This document shows positions 8,707-15,530 of a DNA stretch of 64,000 bases, one piece after another. The notes below the pieces were generated by a model that worked only from the letters and a program-made list of their open reading frames with translations, did not search any database and was not told the DNA's origin. The stretch's first letter is position 1. Every line of letters begins with the position of its first letter. Both the position numbers and the translations under genes were made by a program. The DNA is taken from assembly GCF_050946515.1 (NCBI RefSeq), contig NZ_JBMNUX010000014.1, positions 7,198-71,197 of the forward strand, given 5' to 3'. Origin of the DNA: Tractidigestivibacter sp050946515 (lineage in GTDB: Bacteria > Actinomycetota > Coriobacteriia > Coriobacteriales > Atopobiaceae).

Positions 8707-9558
8707 CTACTCCCTTGTCAGTAAATCAACGATATGACTTAGCTGCTCCTCGCTATCAAACTCTATCTCGATTTTGTTCTTACCTCTGACATTCTTGACC
8801 TTTACGTTGGTGTCCAACGCTAGTCTCATCTCTCGAGCAGCACGTTTATATGACTGTGGTACTGGTAATCTGCGAACTGGTTCATCATCTTGATTGACAG
8901 AAAATAACGGAGCGAGCCTTTCTGTCTGTCTGACCGAAAGTCCTTCGTTTACAACCTTTTGCGCAAGTTTGATTCGACTTTCCTCTGTTGGTACCGCAAG
9001 AATTGCCCTTGCATGGCCTGCGGTGAGCTTTCCATCTCTCATTAGGTCTTGCACTTCAATTGGCAAATCAAGAAGGCGAAGTGTGTTAGTAATTGCCGAT
9101 CTGGATTTGGATACTAGCTTTGCAACTCCTTCCTGTGTCAAATCGTTTTGGTCAATAAGCTGCTTGTAGCCCTGTGCCTCCTCAATCGGATTAAGATCAG
9201 ATCTCTGAAGGTTCTCTATCAATGCGAGTTTAAAAACATCCTCGTCACTGATGTCTCTTATTACAACAGGAACTTCTTCTAGCCCTGCAAGTTTAGCGGC
9301 TTGATAACGCCTTTCTCCTGCTACGATCTCGTAGAAAGACCCCTTTTTCCTGACTAGAATCGGTTGGAGCACTCCGTTCTGCTTAATTGAATCAGTTAAT
9401 TCTGCCAGTTCATCCGCATCGAAATTTTTTCTCGGTTGACCTTTGTTTGGCTTTATCTTCTTAAGTGGAAGTGTTGTATCAGCAGCTGTTCCACCAACTT
9501 CTGCATTGGCTTCTTCCATTAACGAGCCCAGCCCGCGACCTAAACCTTTCTTAGCCAC
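8707..9558 (-). CDS. parB: Chromosome-partitioning protein ParB (Spo0J family)
   Basis: A 283-residue parS-binding CTPase. Residues 5-12 carry the GLGRGLGS start typical of the family. The nucleotide-binding box GERRYQAA is at residues 81-88, and the parS-reading helix-turn-helix is around 134-157 (LTQEGVAKLVSKSRSAIT). The C-terminal dimer domain follows. It loads on the four parS sites upstream of parA and within rsmG, then spreads and organises the origin with ParA. Its start overlaps the parA end by 8 bases. It is clearly AT-richer than genes beyond 12.5 kb. Confidence 0.95.
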   Translation of the reverse strand: MAKKGLGRGLGSLMEEANAEVGGTAADTTLPLKKIKPNKGQPRKNFDADELAELTDSIKQNGVLQPILVRKKGSFYEIVAGERRYQAAKLAGLEEVPVVIRDISDEDVFKLALIENLQRSDLNPIEEAQGYKQLIDQNDLTQEGVAKLVSKSRSAITNTLRLLDLPIEVQDLMRDGKLTAGHARAILAVPTEESRIKLAQKVVNEGLSVRQTERLAPLFSVNQDDEPVRRLPVPQSYKRAAREMRLALDTNVKVKNVRGKNKIEIEFDSEEQLSHIVDLLTRE

Positions 9559-10363
9559 GACGAATCACTTCCTTCGCAAGTTTTGTGTACGCAAGTGCTC
9601 CCTTACTCATTCGTGCATACTTTGTAACAGGAAGCCCATGACTTGGAGCTTCAGCGATCTTGACATTGCGTGGAATATAGGTCTTAAAAATTTCCTTGCC
9701 AAAGTAGTTTTCACACTCTTCAACTACTTCATGAGACAAGGTTGTTCTTGTGTCATACATGGTCATAAGTACGCCAAAGATTCTTAGGTCAGGGTTGAGT
9801 CGACTTTTAACCATTCGCATTGACTCAATAAGCTTAGTTACTCCTTCAAGTGCGTAGTATTCGCACTGTATTGGAATAAGAAGGCTATCCGCTGCTACCA
9901 GCGCATTGATTGTCAAAAGTCCTAATGAAGGCGGGCAATCAATAAAGATATAGTCAAATTCTTCTACAATGTCCTTAATGGCGCCTTTTAATATTGTCTC
10001 TCTGGACATTGTCGAAACAAGTTCAATTTCAGCCCCCGCTAGCTGGATCGTCGAGGGTGCTATAAATACATTTGGTTCACAGGTATCGACAATAGAATCC
10101 TGGATAGGGAAGTCTTGTAGGAGAACATCATACATATCATGCTCAAGATCTTCTTTTTCTATACCGAACCCGCTTGTCGAATTTCCTTGTGGGTCAAGAT
10201 CAATTAGAAGCACTTTCTTCTTTGCTTCACCAAGTGCTGCTGAAAGGTTAATCGCTGTTGTTGACTTCCCAACACCACCTTTTTGATTGATTATTGCGAT
10301 TACATGCGGATTTCTGTTGGGAAGACCCCTTTTTACATCTTTATATGACAATTTGTCCTCCAT
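9551..10363 (-). CDS. parA: Chromosome-partitioning ATPase ParA (Soj)
   Basis: A 270-residue deviant-Walker ATPase with KGGVGKST at residues 28-35, including the signature lysine, and the Walker B-like DCPPS segment. The length fits chromosomal Soj rather than long plasmid ParA proteins with N-terminal regulators. ATP-dependent dimers bind DNA non-specifically and move ParB-parS complexes. It is the first gene of a parA-parB-(8458-8703) unit. The 628-bp region upstream contains three parS sites, two of them within 140 bp of the start, so ParB could also influence its transcription. Confidence 0.96.
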   Translation of the reverse strand: MEDKLSYKDVKRGLPNRNPHVIAIINQKGGVGKSTTAINLSAALGEAKKKVLLIDLDPQGNSTSGFGIEKEDLEHDMYDVLLQDFPIQDSIVDTCEPNVFIAPSTIQLAGAEIELVSTMSRETILKGAIKDIVEEFDYIFIDCPPSLGLLTINALVAADSLLIPIQCEYYALEGVTKLIESMRMVKSRLNPDLRIFGVLMTMYDTRTTLSHEVVEECENYFGKEIFKTYIPRNVKIAEAPSHGLPVTKYARMSKGALAYTKLAKEVIRRG

Positions 10364-10429
10364 TATTCTTGGCGCATTTTCATCTCAGCAGTGTTTTCGC
10401 TCAAGAAGCACGTAACCATGATAGTTGAT

Positions 10430-10445
10430 TGTTTCACGTGAAACT
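10430..10445. promoter_or_regulatory. parS site 1
   Basis: TGTTTCACGTGAAACT, 15 of 16 bases of the parS consensus. It is 67 bp upstream of the parA start. Confidence 0.93.
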
Positions 10446-10485
10446 AGGCTGTCTATTAGATGTCTTCAATCTATATTTCAATCAC

Positions 10486-10501
10486 TGTTTCACGTGAAAC
10501 A
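10486..10501. promoter_or_regulatory. parS site 2
   Basis: TGTTTCACGTGAAACA, a perfect 16-bp palindrome matching the parS consensus. Confidence 0.96.
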
Positions 10502-10748
10502 TAGCTTTTATTGGAATTACTAGGTATGAATCAAAATTATGTTATGTGATTCTGATTCAAAAACCGAACTATCTAATTTGCATCATTCAATTTGAATGCA
10601 ATTTATGTGGTAGTGTCGAAATAAGGATTATGAATTAAGCAGATATATCAATCATTGTCTATCAATATTGATGGCAAGATTTCTTTTATAAACAAATCCT
10701 ATTTTTATAAGGCTACGTTTTTACAGACTCCCGAGTCTTCAACAAATA

Positions 10749-10764
10749 TGTTTCACGTGAAACA
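10749..10764. promoter_or_regulatory. parS site 3
   Basis: A second perfect TGTTTCACGTGAAACA palindrome, between rsmG and parA. Confidence 0.96.
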
Positions 10765-10991
10765 TATGCAATTTTAGGACTATAAGATTGAGTAAGATTC
10801 TGAAATCAAATCGACTGTCTATAACAATATTCTTCAAATGTGTAAGCAAGTTCGGCTTCAATTGAGACAATGTGCTTTATCAGAACCATCTGACAGTTGA
10901 TGCCTGGTACTCTCAAATAAAAATTATATGCATGATTAAAACGATGCGAAGAAACTTGTGTGATAGAACTGATGTTCTATCCCACAAGTTC

Positions 10992-11744
10992 TTATATACC
11001 AAGAGGGTGATTCTTTGCCATGCCAACCTTTCGTGGTAGTTTTATCTTGGGATACTTTTCTTTCATGAAAATAATGATTTCACGGTGACCAAAGCCAGAA
11101 GGTAGTTCATAAGTTTCACGTGAAACAAGCTTTAATCCACATATATCAGCAGCTACAAGAGAAGATGAGATTTCCTCATCAGAGGGATTCCCCTTGCTTA
11201 CAAGAAGAAAGCCATTCGTATTAAGCAAGGGTGAAGCATACTCAACGAGTACATTCGTTGGAGCTACAGCACGAGCAACAACAAATTGATACCTCTGTTT
11301 AGAAATATTTGGGAGCTCTTCAGCACGACAATGAAAACAATCAATCTTTTTAGATAGACCAAGCTGTAGTGAGAAGTCTTCAACAGCTTTAACTTTTTTG
11401 CCAACAGAATCCAAGAGCCCAGAGTGACATCCAGTTGCAATTGTTAGAGGTATTCCAGGAAAGCCGGCTCCAGTGCCAATATCTAAAAGATTGTCTTCAG
11501 GAGAAATATCTATATTCGGAGGAGCGAGAAATAGAAGAGAATCGAGTATATGTAATACAAGGGCATCATCAGGATCGAGAATCCGCGTAAGGTTCATGAC
11601 CTTGTTCTTTTCAATAACAAGAGCAAGATGCTTCACCATCAAACGAAGTTCGTCATCAGAAAGGGACAGGCAGGAAAGAGGAGGATACGTAGTAATCAAG
11701 TCTTTGAGCTTAGAAGTAAGACTAGAAATCTCACTTTTTTCCAT
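10992..11744 (-). CDS. rsmG: 16S rRNA (guanine(527)-N(7))-methyltransferase RsmG
   Basis: A 250-residue SAM-dependent methyltransferase that modifies G527 of 16S rRNA. The SAM-binding motif LLDIGTGAGFPGIP is diagnostic. I chose the ATG at 11744 because AGGAGG lies six bases upstream; an in-frame ATG at 11792 would add 16 residues that do not fit the family and would run into the terminator of jag. It sits in the usual place between jag and parA. A parS site (11112-11127) is embedded in its coding sequence. Like parA and parB it is AT-richer than the genes beyond 12.5 kb. Confidence 0.94.
   Translation of the reverse strand: MEKSEISSLTSKLKDLITTYPPLSCLSLSDDELRLMVKHLALVIEKNKVMNLTRILDPDDALVLHILDSLLFLAPPNIDISPEDNLLDIGTGAGFPGIPLTIATGCHSGLLDSVGKKVKAVEDFSLQLGLSKKIDCFHCRAEELPNISKQRYQFVVARAVAPTNVLVEYASPLLNTNGFLLVSKGNPSDEEISSSLVAADICGLKLVSRETYELPSGFGHREIIIFMKEKYPKIKLPRKVGMAKNHPLGI
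11112..11127. promoter_or_regulatory. parS site 4, inside rsmG
   Basis: AGTTTCACGTGAAACA, 15 of 16 bases of the consensus, within the coding sequence of rsmG. Confidence 0.9.
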
Positions 11745-11790
11745 AAAAGCCTCCTGCCAAAAACACACGCGACAAAAGAAATTGTCATAC

Positions 11791-11819
11791 AAAAGGGGAG
11801 GGCACTCAACACCCTCCCC
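11791..11819 (-). terminator. Rho-independent terminator after jag
   Basis: On the minus strand an 8-bp GGGGAGGG/CCCTCCCC stem with a 9-base loop is followed by TTTTG. It separates the jag transcript from rsmG, which should therefore have its own promoter. Confidence 0.8.
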
Positions 11820-11848
11820 AACAGCAACACTATGATGTGAAGAACAAT

Positions 11849-12454
11849 CTATTCTTCAGGGTCTTTCACAACAGTAATTACAACACGCCTCATGGGCTCT
11901 TCACCCTCAGAGTGAGTCATGACCTCGGGATCATTTCGAAGTGTTAAGTGGATGATTCTACGGTCATAGGCATTCATCGGTGCAAGGGCAACAGAAGATC
12001 CTTGGCGCTTCGCACGAGAAGCTGCAGACAGGGCCATTTGTTGCAGTTTTCTCTTGCTGCGACTCTTATAGCTTTCGATATCAACGACAATAGGGTAATA
12101 GAAGCGAAGGCGGCTGCTCATAAGAGATGACAAGACAACCTGAAGAGCATCTAGCGTGCGACCATGCCGTCCAATAAGAACAGCAAGATTGCCACCGGTA
12201 ACATCAAGAATAAGCTCTCCATCGTCGCCGTCATACTCGTCAATTGCAGAATGGTTCTCACCAAAAAGAGACAAAATTCCTCTTAAGTAGTCAACAGCGA
12301 CATCCGCAATTTTGTCTTTCTCATCATCCGTCAGAGTACCATTAGCCTCATAGTGCTCACGGATGGTTGAAAACTCATCTGCGCCAGATTGAGCCAGCGC
12401 ATCGTCGGATGCAAGGACGTCTCCCTGCTCGCCGAGGTTTTCTTCCTCCATCAT
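11849..12454 (-). CDS. jag: Jag/KhpB-family RNA-binding protein (KH and R3H domains)
   Basis: A 201-residue protein with an acidic N-terminal 60 residues, a KH-type domain whose GxxG loop reads IGRHG (about residues 93-97), and a C-terminal R3H-like segment with RRIIHLTL. The long Jag_N domain found in Bacillus is missing, as is common in actinobacteria. Family members (KhpB/EloR) bind RNA and affect cell elongation and division. It lies between yidC and rsmG as in most Gram-positive origins. The first or second ATG could be used. Confidence 0.9.
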   Translation of the reverse strand: MMEEENLGEQGDVLASDDALAQSGADEFSTIREHYEANGTLTDDEKDKIADVAVDYLRGILSLFGENHSAIDEYDGDDGELILDVTGGNLAVLIGRHGRTLDALQVVLSSLMSSRLRFYYPIVVDIESYKSRSKRKLQQMALSAASRAKRQGSSVALAPMNAYDRRIIHLTLRNDPEVMTHSEGEEPMRRVVITVVKDPEE

Positions 12455-12566
12455 TACCCCTCACTACAATCCAATTAATATAAAATATTAAACTATTACA
12501 TACCTTGCTTTAATACAAATTCAAGCCGTCGCGAAGACGGCTCGATAATAATAGAAATCAAGTGGG

Positions 12567-13328
12567 CTAGCTCTTCTTATGTGGACGAGGTTTCTTCGCT
12601 TTGCGAACGACATCTACCTGCACAGGCTTATGCGTCGCCTCGTACTCGGCCTTCTTCTTGGCTTCCTCAATCACATGCTTGGTCACAAGCTGCTGCTGCA
12701 GTATGCCCCAAATCGCCGACGCATTATAGTAAAGGACTGCCGCAGAAGGAATATTCCACGAGAACCAAACCATCATCACGGCCATGACAATGCCCATAAT
12801 GAGTTGTTGCTGCTTCTGTTCAGAAGTCGTGCTGTTCTTGAGGTTGAGAGCCATCTGCAAAAACGTTAGCAACCCAAAAAGAAGCGCTGCAATCACATAG
12901 GGTGCGCCAGCAGCCCAACCGCCCTCAAGTCCACCAGCAGCAGACTGAGAAAGCGACGGAATAATATTAAAGAACGAAGCGTCTTCAGGTACGTGGTAAC
13001 GGGCAACCGTGAAGAGGGCAAAGAAGATTGGCATCTGAATCAGGACTGGCAAGCAGCCCATGACAGGATTCACTTTAAGATCTGCGTATATCTTTCGGAG
13101 CTCTTCAGCTTGCTTTTCAGGATTATCAGCGTAGCGCTCCTGTAGCTCCTGAATCTTTGGCTGCGCCACCTGCATGCGCGCCGACGACTCGACCTGCTTG
13201 TTCATCAGCGGCATAATGATGATTCGGATAATCACGGTCAAGATAATGACCGCGAGACCCCAGTCCCCGCAGAAGCTCTCGATACCAGCAAGGATGCTGG
13301 CCATAAAATTAATCAACCAATCCCACAT
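12567..13328 (-). CDS. yidC: Membrane protein insertase YidC/Oxa1
   Basis: A 253-residue insertase that places proteins in the membrane with or without SecYEG. The 60-kDa-inner-membrane-protein domain contains about five hydrophobic segments, with the conserved amphipathic region LRKIYADLKVNPVMGC and the following QMPIFFALF segment. The C-terminus is lysine-rich, as expected for ribosome contact. I chose the ATG at 13328 because GGAGG lies just upstream; a longer frame to 13391 adds 21 residues without family support. There is no lipobox, unlike Bacillus SpoIIIJ. It forms a unit with yidD, rnpA and rpmH. Confidence 0.93.
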   Translation of the reverse strand: MWDWLINFMASILAGIESFCGDWGLAVIILTVIIRIIIMPLMNKQVESSARMQVAQPKIQELQERYADNPEKQAEELRKIYADLKVNPVMGCLPVLIQMPIFFALFTVARYHVPEDASFFNIIPSLSQSAAGGLEGGWAAGAPYVIAALLFGLLTFLQMALNLKNSTTSEQKQQQLIMGIVMAVMMVWFSWNIPSAAVLYYNASAIWGILQQQLVTKHVIEEAKKKAEYEATHKPVQVDVVRKAKKPRPHKKS

Positions 13329-13348
13329 GGTTCCTCCGTGAGTTCCCC

Positions 13349-13582
13349 CTAGGGAACGGGATCGTATCCACCGGCATGAAAGGGATGACAACGCAGGATT
13401 CGCTTAAAAGCAAGCCAGCCACCCTTAGCAAGACCGTACTTAGCAATAGCCTGGCGTGCGTACTCAGAACAGGTTGGAGTGTATATGCAATGGGGTCCAA
13501 GAAGTGGCGAAATATAGCTCTGGTAGAAACGAATCGCTTTGTTGGCAGCCCTGGCAGGCAGAGACTTGCCCTTCTCGCTCAT
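13349..13582 (-). CDS. yidD: Membrane protein insertion efficiency factor YidD
   Basis: A 77-residue protein with the family hallmarks: a basic N-terminal amphipathic helix (residues 9-26), the cysteines in CIYTPTCSEY, the helix with YGLAKGG, and the C-terminal RCHPFHAGGYDPVP. It helps YidC-dependent insertion at the inner face of the membrane. It starts 3 bases after the rnpA stop and ends 20 bases before yidC, so the three are surely co-transcribed. Confidence 0.95.
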   Translation of the reverse strand: MSEKGKSLPARAANKAIRFYQSYISPLLGPHCIYTPTCSEYARQAIAKYGLAKGGWLAFKRILRCHPFHAGGYDPVP

Positions 13583-13585
13583 ATA

Positions 13586-13906
13586 CTACACACCGGCTCT
13601 CCTGAGCAATCCTCTAAGAGACACGGCTACTTGCTCGGGAGAGCTGTCATGAGTCCTGTCAGTTGATAAGAGAATTACGTCAAAGCTGCCTAGAGGAAGC
13701 CCACACGAACGCGCCGCCTCGCGGAGTACGCGCTTGCATCGGTTCCTATAGACAGCATTCCCAAGCCTCTTTGGTGCGACAAAGGCGACTCTTCCATGGT
13801 CGCCTTCATCCGTCCTTGCTACGCGAATACGCAGAAGGTCGCTTGAGTAGCGCCTTCCACGCGAGAAGACCTTCTCAAACTCTGAATTAGATTTGATGGT
13901 CTCCAT
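13586..13906 (-). CDS. rnpA: Ribonuclease P protein component
   Basis: A 106-residue basic protein that assists RNase P RNA in 5' maturation of tRNAs. The family signature RNRCKRVLREAARS (about residues 52-65) is intact. Length is at the usual size. It lies 12 bases downstream of rpmH and 3 bases upstream of yidD in the standard order. The RNase P RNA gene itself is not in this window. Confidence 0.95.
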   Translation of the reverse strand: METIKSNSEFEKVFSRGRRYSSDLLRIRVARTDEGDHGRVAFVAPKRLGNAVYRNRCKRVLREAARSCGLPLGSFDVILLSTDRTHDSSPEQVAVSLRGLLRRAGV

Positions 13907-13918
13907 GAGACGTGCCGA

Positions 13919-14053
13919 TTAGACAGTCAGGCTCTTACGACCCTTGGCGCGACGACGAGACAAGACCTTACGGCCGCCCTTGGTCGCCATACGGGCACGA
14001 AAGCCGTGAGTAGTGGCGCGCTTGCGCTTGTTGGGCTGATACGTACGCTTCAT
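13919..14053 (-). CDS. rpmH: Large ribosomal subunit protein bL34
   Basis: A 44-codon gene. The protein begins MKRTYQPNKRKR and continues with HGFRARM and GRKVLSRRRAKGR, the invariant body of bL34. The ATG is at 14051-14053 with a good upstream ribosome site, and TAA is at 13919-13921. It is the first gene of the rpmH-rnpA-yidD-yidC unit and marks the left border of the origin region. Confidence 0.97.
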   Translation of the reverse strand: MKRTYQPNKRKRATTHGFRARMATKGGRKVLSRRRAKGRKSLTV

Positions 14054-14408
14054 TGTTAATTCCTCCCCAGACGGGTGTAATCGTTATGAGACGTGAGCTT
14101 TCGAATTGTACGTGTCAAGCCTTGTTCATGTCAATTGTCTATTTTTCATGCACGAATTTGCCAAAACATCGCCGTCTTGCGCTGAAAGGGGGCGAAAGGT
14201 TTCGTGCAAAGCGAAATCATTGTTCCAGAAGATAGATACAATGCTTTCTGTTGCTATACTTTTTAATCCGTTATCCTGAGATACAGCAGTTATCAACAAG
14301 TTTTTCACGACAGTTGAAAAGTTTCGTTCAATAGAAAACGGTCTGAAAGTTTTCGACGGTCTTTCAACCACAGGTAACCCAAAGACCAACGTTTCGAGAG
14401 GTAGAGGC
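14054..14408. other. Divergent intergenic region between rpmH and the GHKL ATPase gene; possible part of the origin
   Basis: A 355-bp gap with no gene. It must hold the rpmH promoter and the promoter of the plus-strand genes. TTATCAACA at 14290-14298 differs from the classical DnaA box by one base. Weaker look-alikes occur nearby (TTTTTCACG at 14301, GTTGAAAAG at 14313), and an exact TGTTGAAAA lies just inside the next gene at 14432-14440. These suggest a DnaA-binding region but are not proof. Confidence 0.5.
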
Positions 14409-15413
14409 ATGGTTCACTCGTTCTATCCGTTTGTTGAAAACGGTGGAGAAGTGCCCAATGAGGAAGACAAGCCCCAGGGCGAACTAGGAACAGAAGTGCG
14501 CTACCCCGCTCGAATTGCGGTTTACGACGATGCGGCAGCGGCCCCACGTGTGGTCGTCGTCGAGCCAAACGACATTCGCAGCTATCTCGAAGAGATCACA
14601 GCAACCGTAAACAAGCTCGCGCACGAGCAAGGCGGGCAGATCCCATTCACGGTTATTAGGGAGATTGTTGAGAATTTTATACACGCGTACTTCATTGCCC
14701 CAACCATCACGATTCTGGACAATGGCAATACGCTGCGCTTTTCTGACCAAGGACCAGGCATTAAGTCAAAAGAGCTCGCTCTAGAATATGGAACGACCTC
14801 AGCAACGGAAGAGATGAAGCACTACATCCGTGGCGTAGGCTCGGGGCTTCCTTACGTGCAGCAGTACATGACCGACAAGGGCGGCAGCCTCACCATTGAG
14901 GACAACATCTCCGGAGGGACCGTCGTAACGATCTCAACCCGCCCCGGCAAGGACGCCATGGACATCACGCATGCGCAAGGCGGCGCAGGCGCCTCTCAGC
15001 AGCCGATGCAGCAGCAATTCCAACAAGCTATGCAGCCACAGCAGCCCCAGTTCCAGCAACCGATGCAGCCACAGGTCAGCCAAGGCTATTCGCAGACCTC
15101 CTATCAGCAGGTATATGCAGGAATGATGCCGCAGCAATCAATGCCGCAGATGCCACCCAGCCAGCAATACGTGCCTGCGACCCCGACTCAGGCGCCGGTC
15201 GCGCAGGGCGCGATTGCGCTCTCAGAGCGCGGCGCTCAGATTCTGAAATATCTCTCAGAGCACGAGATGGTTGGACCGTCTGACCTCGTGAGAGCCTACG
15301 GCCTCTCGGCGCCAACGTGGTCGCGCGAGCTTGTAACGCTTCTCCAGGCGGGTATCGTTAAAAAGGTAGGGCAGAAGTACCATCTCACGAAAGCGGGAGA
15401 GATGCTGATTTAG
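14409..15413 (+). CDS. GHKL-type ATPase fused to a winged-helix domain, next to dnaA
   Basis: A 334-residue protein of unknown function. Residues 80-180 form a histidine-kinase-like ATPase: the N box REIVENFIHA (Glu85, Asn89), G1 box DQGPG (113-117) and G2 box GVGSGL (142-147). No histidine phosphoacceptor domain, receiver or membrane segment is present. Residues 197-266 are a Gln/Pro/Met-rich linker. Residues 270-334 look like a winged helix ending in KAGEMLI. The start ATG follows GAGAGG. It lies between rpmH and dnaA, where most bacteria have no gene, and reads into dnaA. A role in controlling initiation is plausible by position only. Confidence 0.75.
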   Translation: MVHSFYPFVENGGEVPNEEDKPQGELGTEVRYPARIAVYDDAAAAPRVVVVEPNDIRSYLEEITATVNKLAHEQGGQIPFTVIREIVENFIHAYFIAPTITILDNGNTLRFSDQGPGIKSKELALEYGTTSATEEMKHYIRGVGSGLPYVQQYMTDKGGSLTIEDNISGGTVVTISTRPGKDAMDITHAQGGAGASQQPMQQQFQQAMQPQQPQFQQPMQPQVSQGYSQTSYQQVYAGMMPQQSMPQMPPSQQYVPATPTQAPVAQGAIALSERGAQILKYLSEHEMVGPSDLVRAYGLSAPTWSRELVTLLQAGIVKKVGQKYHLTKAGEMLI

Positions 15414-15437
15414 TCCGCTATTGCCGAGGAGTTGAAG

Positions 15438-15446
15438 TTTTCAACA
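15438..15446 (+). promoter_or_regulatory. Putative DnaA box TTTTCAACA upstream of dnaA (copy 1)
   Basis: An exact TTTTCAACA, 32 bp from a second copy. It is proposed as a variant DnaA box because the same 9-mer recurs near dnaB and inside the flanking ATPase gene. Confidence 0.5.
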
Positions 15447-15462
15447 TTCGAGGCAAATGAGC

Positions 15463-15491
15463 TTCTGAGTTTTCAACAATCCACCTATAAT
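15463..15491 (+). promoter_or_regulatory. Putative dnaA promoter with embedded DnaA-box-like site
   Basis: A perfect TATAAT at 15486-15491 with a weak -35 (TTCTGA, 15463-15468) at 17-bp spacing. The second exact TTTTCAACA (15470-15478) lies within the spacer, where bound DnaA would block RNA polymerase. This suggests autoregulation. Confidence 0.6.
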
Positions 15492-15530
15492 GGGCATTCC
15501 CATTGTCTTTCGAGAGGAATGCCCTAGGAG

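Larger units (their letters stand above)
10364..10991. other. AT-rich intergenic region with three parS sites
   Basis: A 628-bp gap between rsmG and parA. It is strongly AT-rich and holds three perfect or near-perfect parS palindromes (listed separately). I see no open frame of convincing length. The parA promoter must lie at its left end. The region is the likely centromere of the chromosome. Confidence 0.75.
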
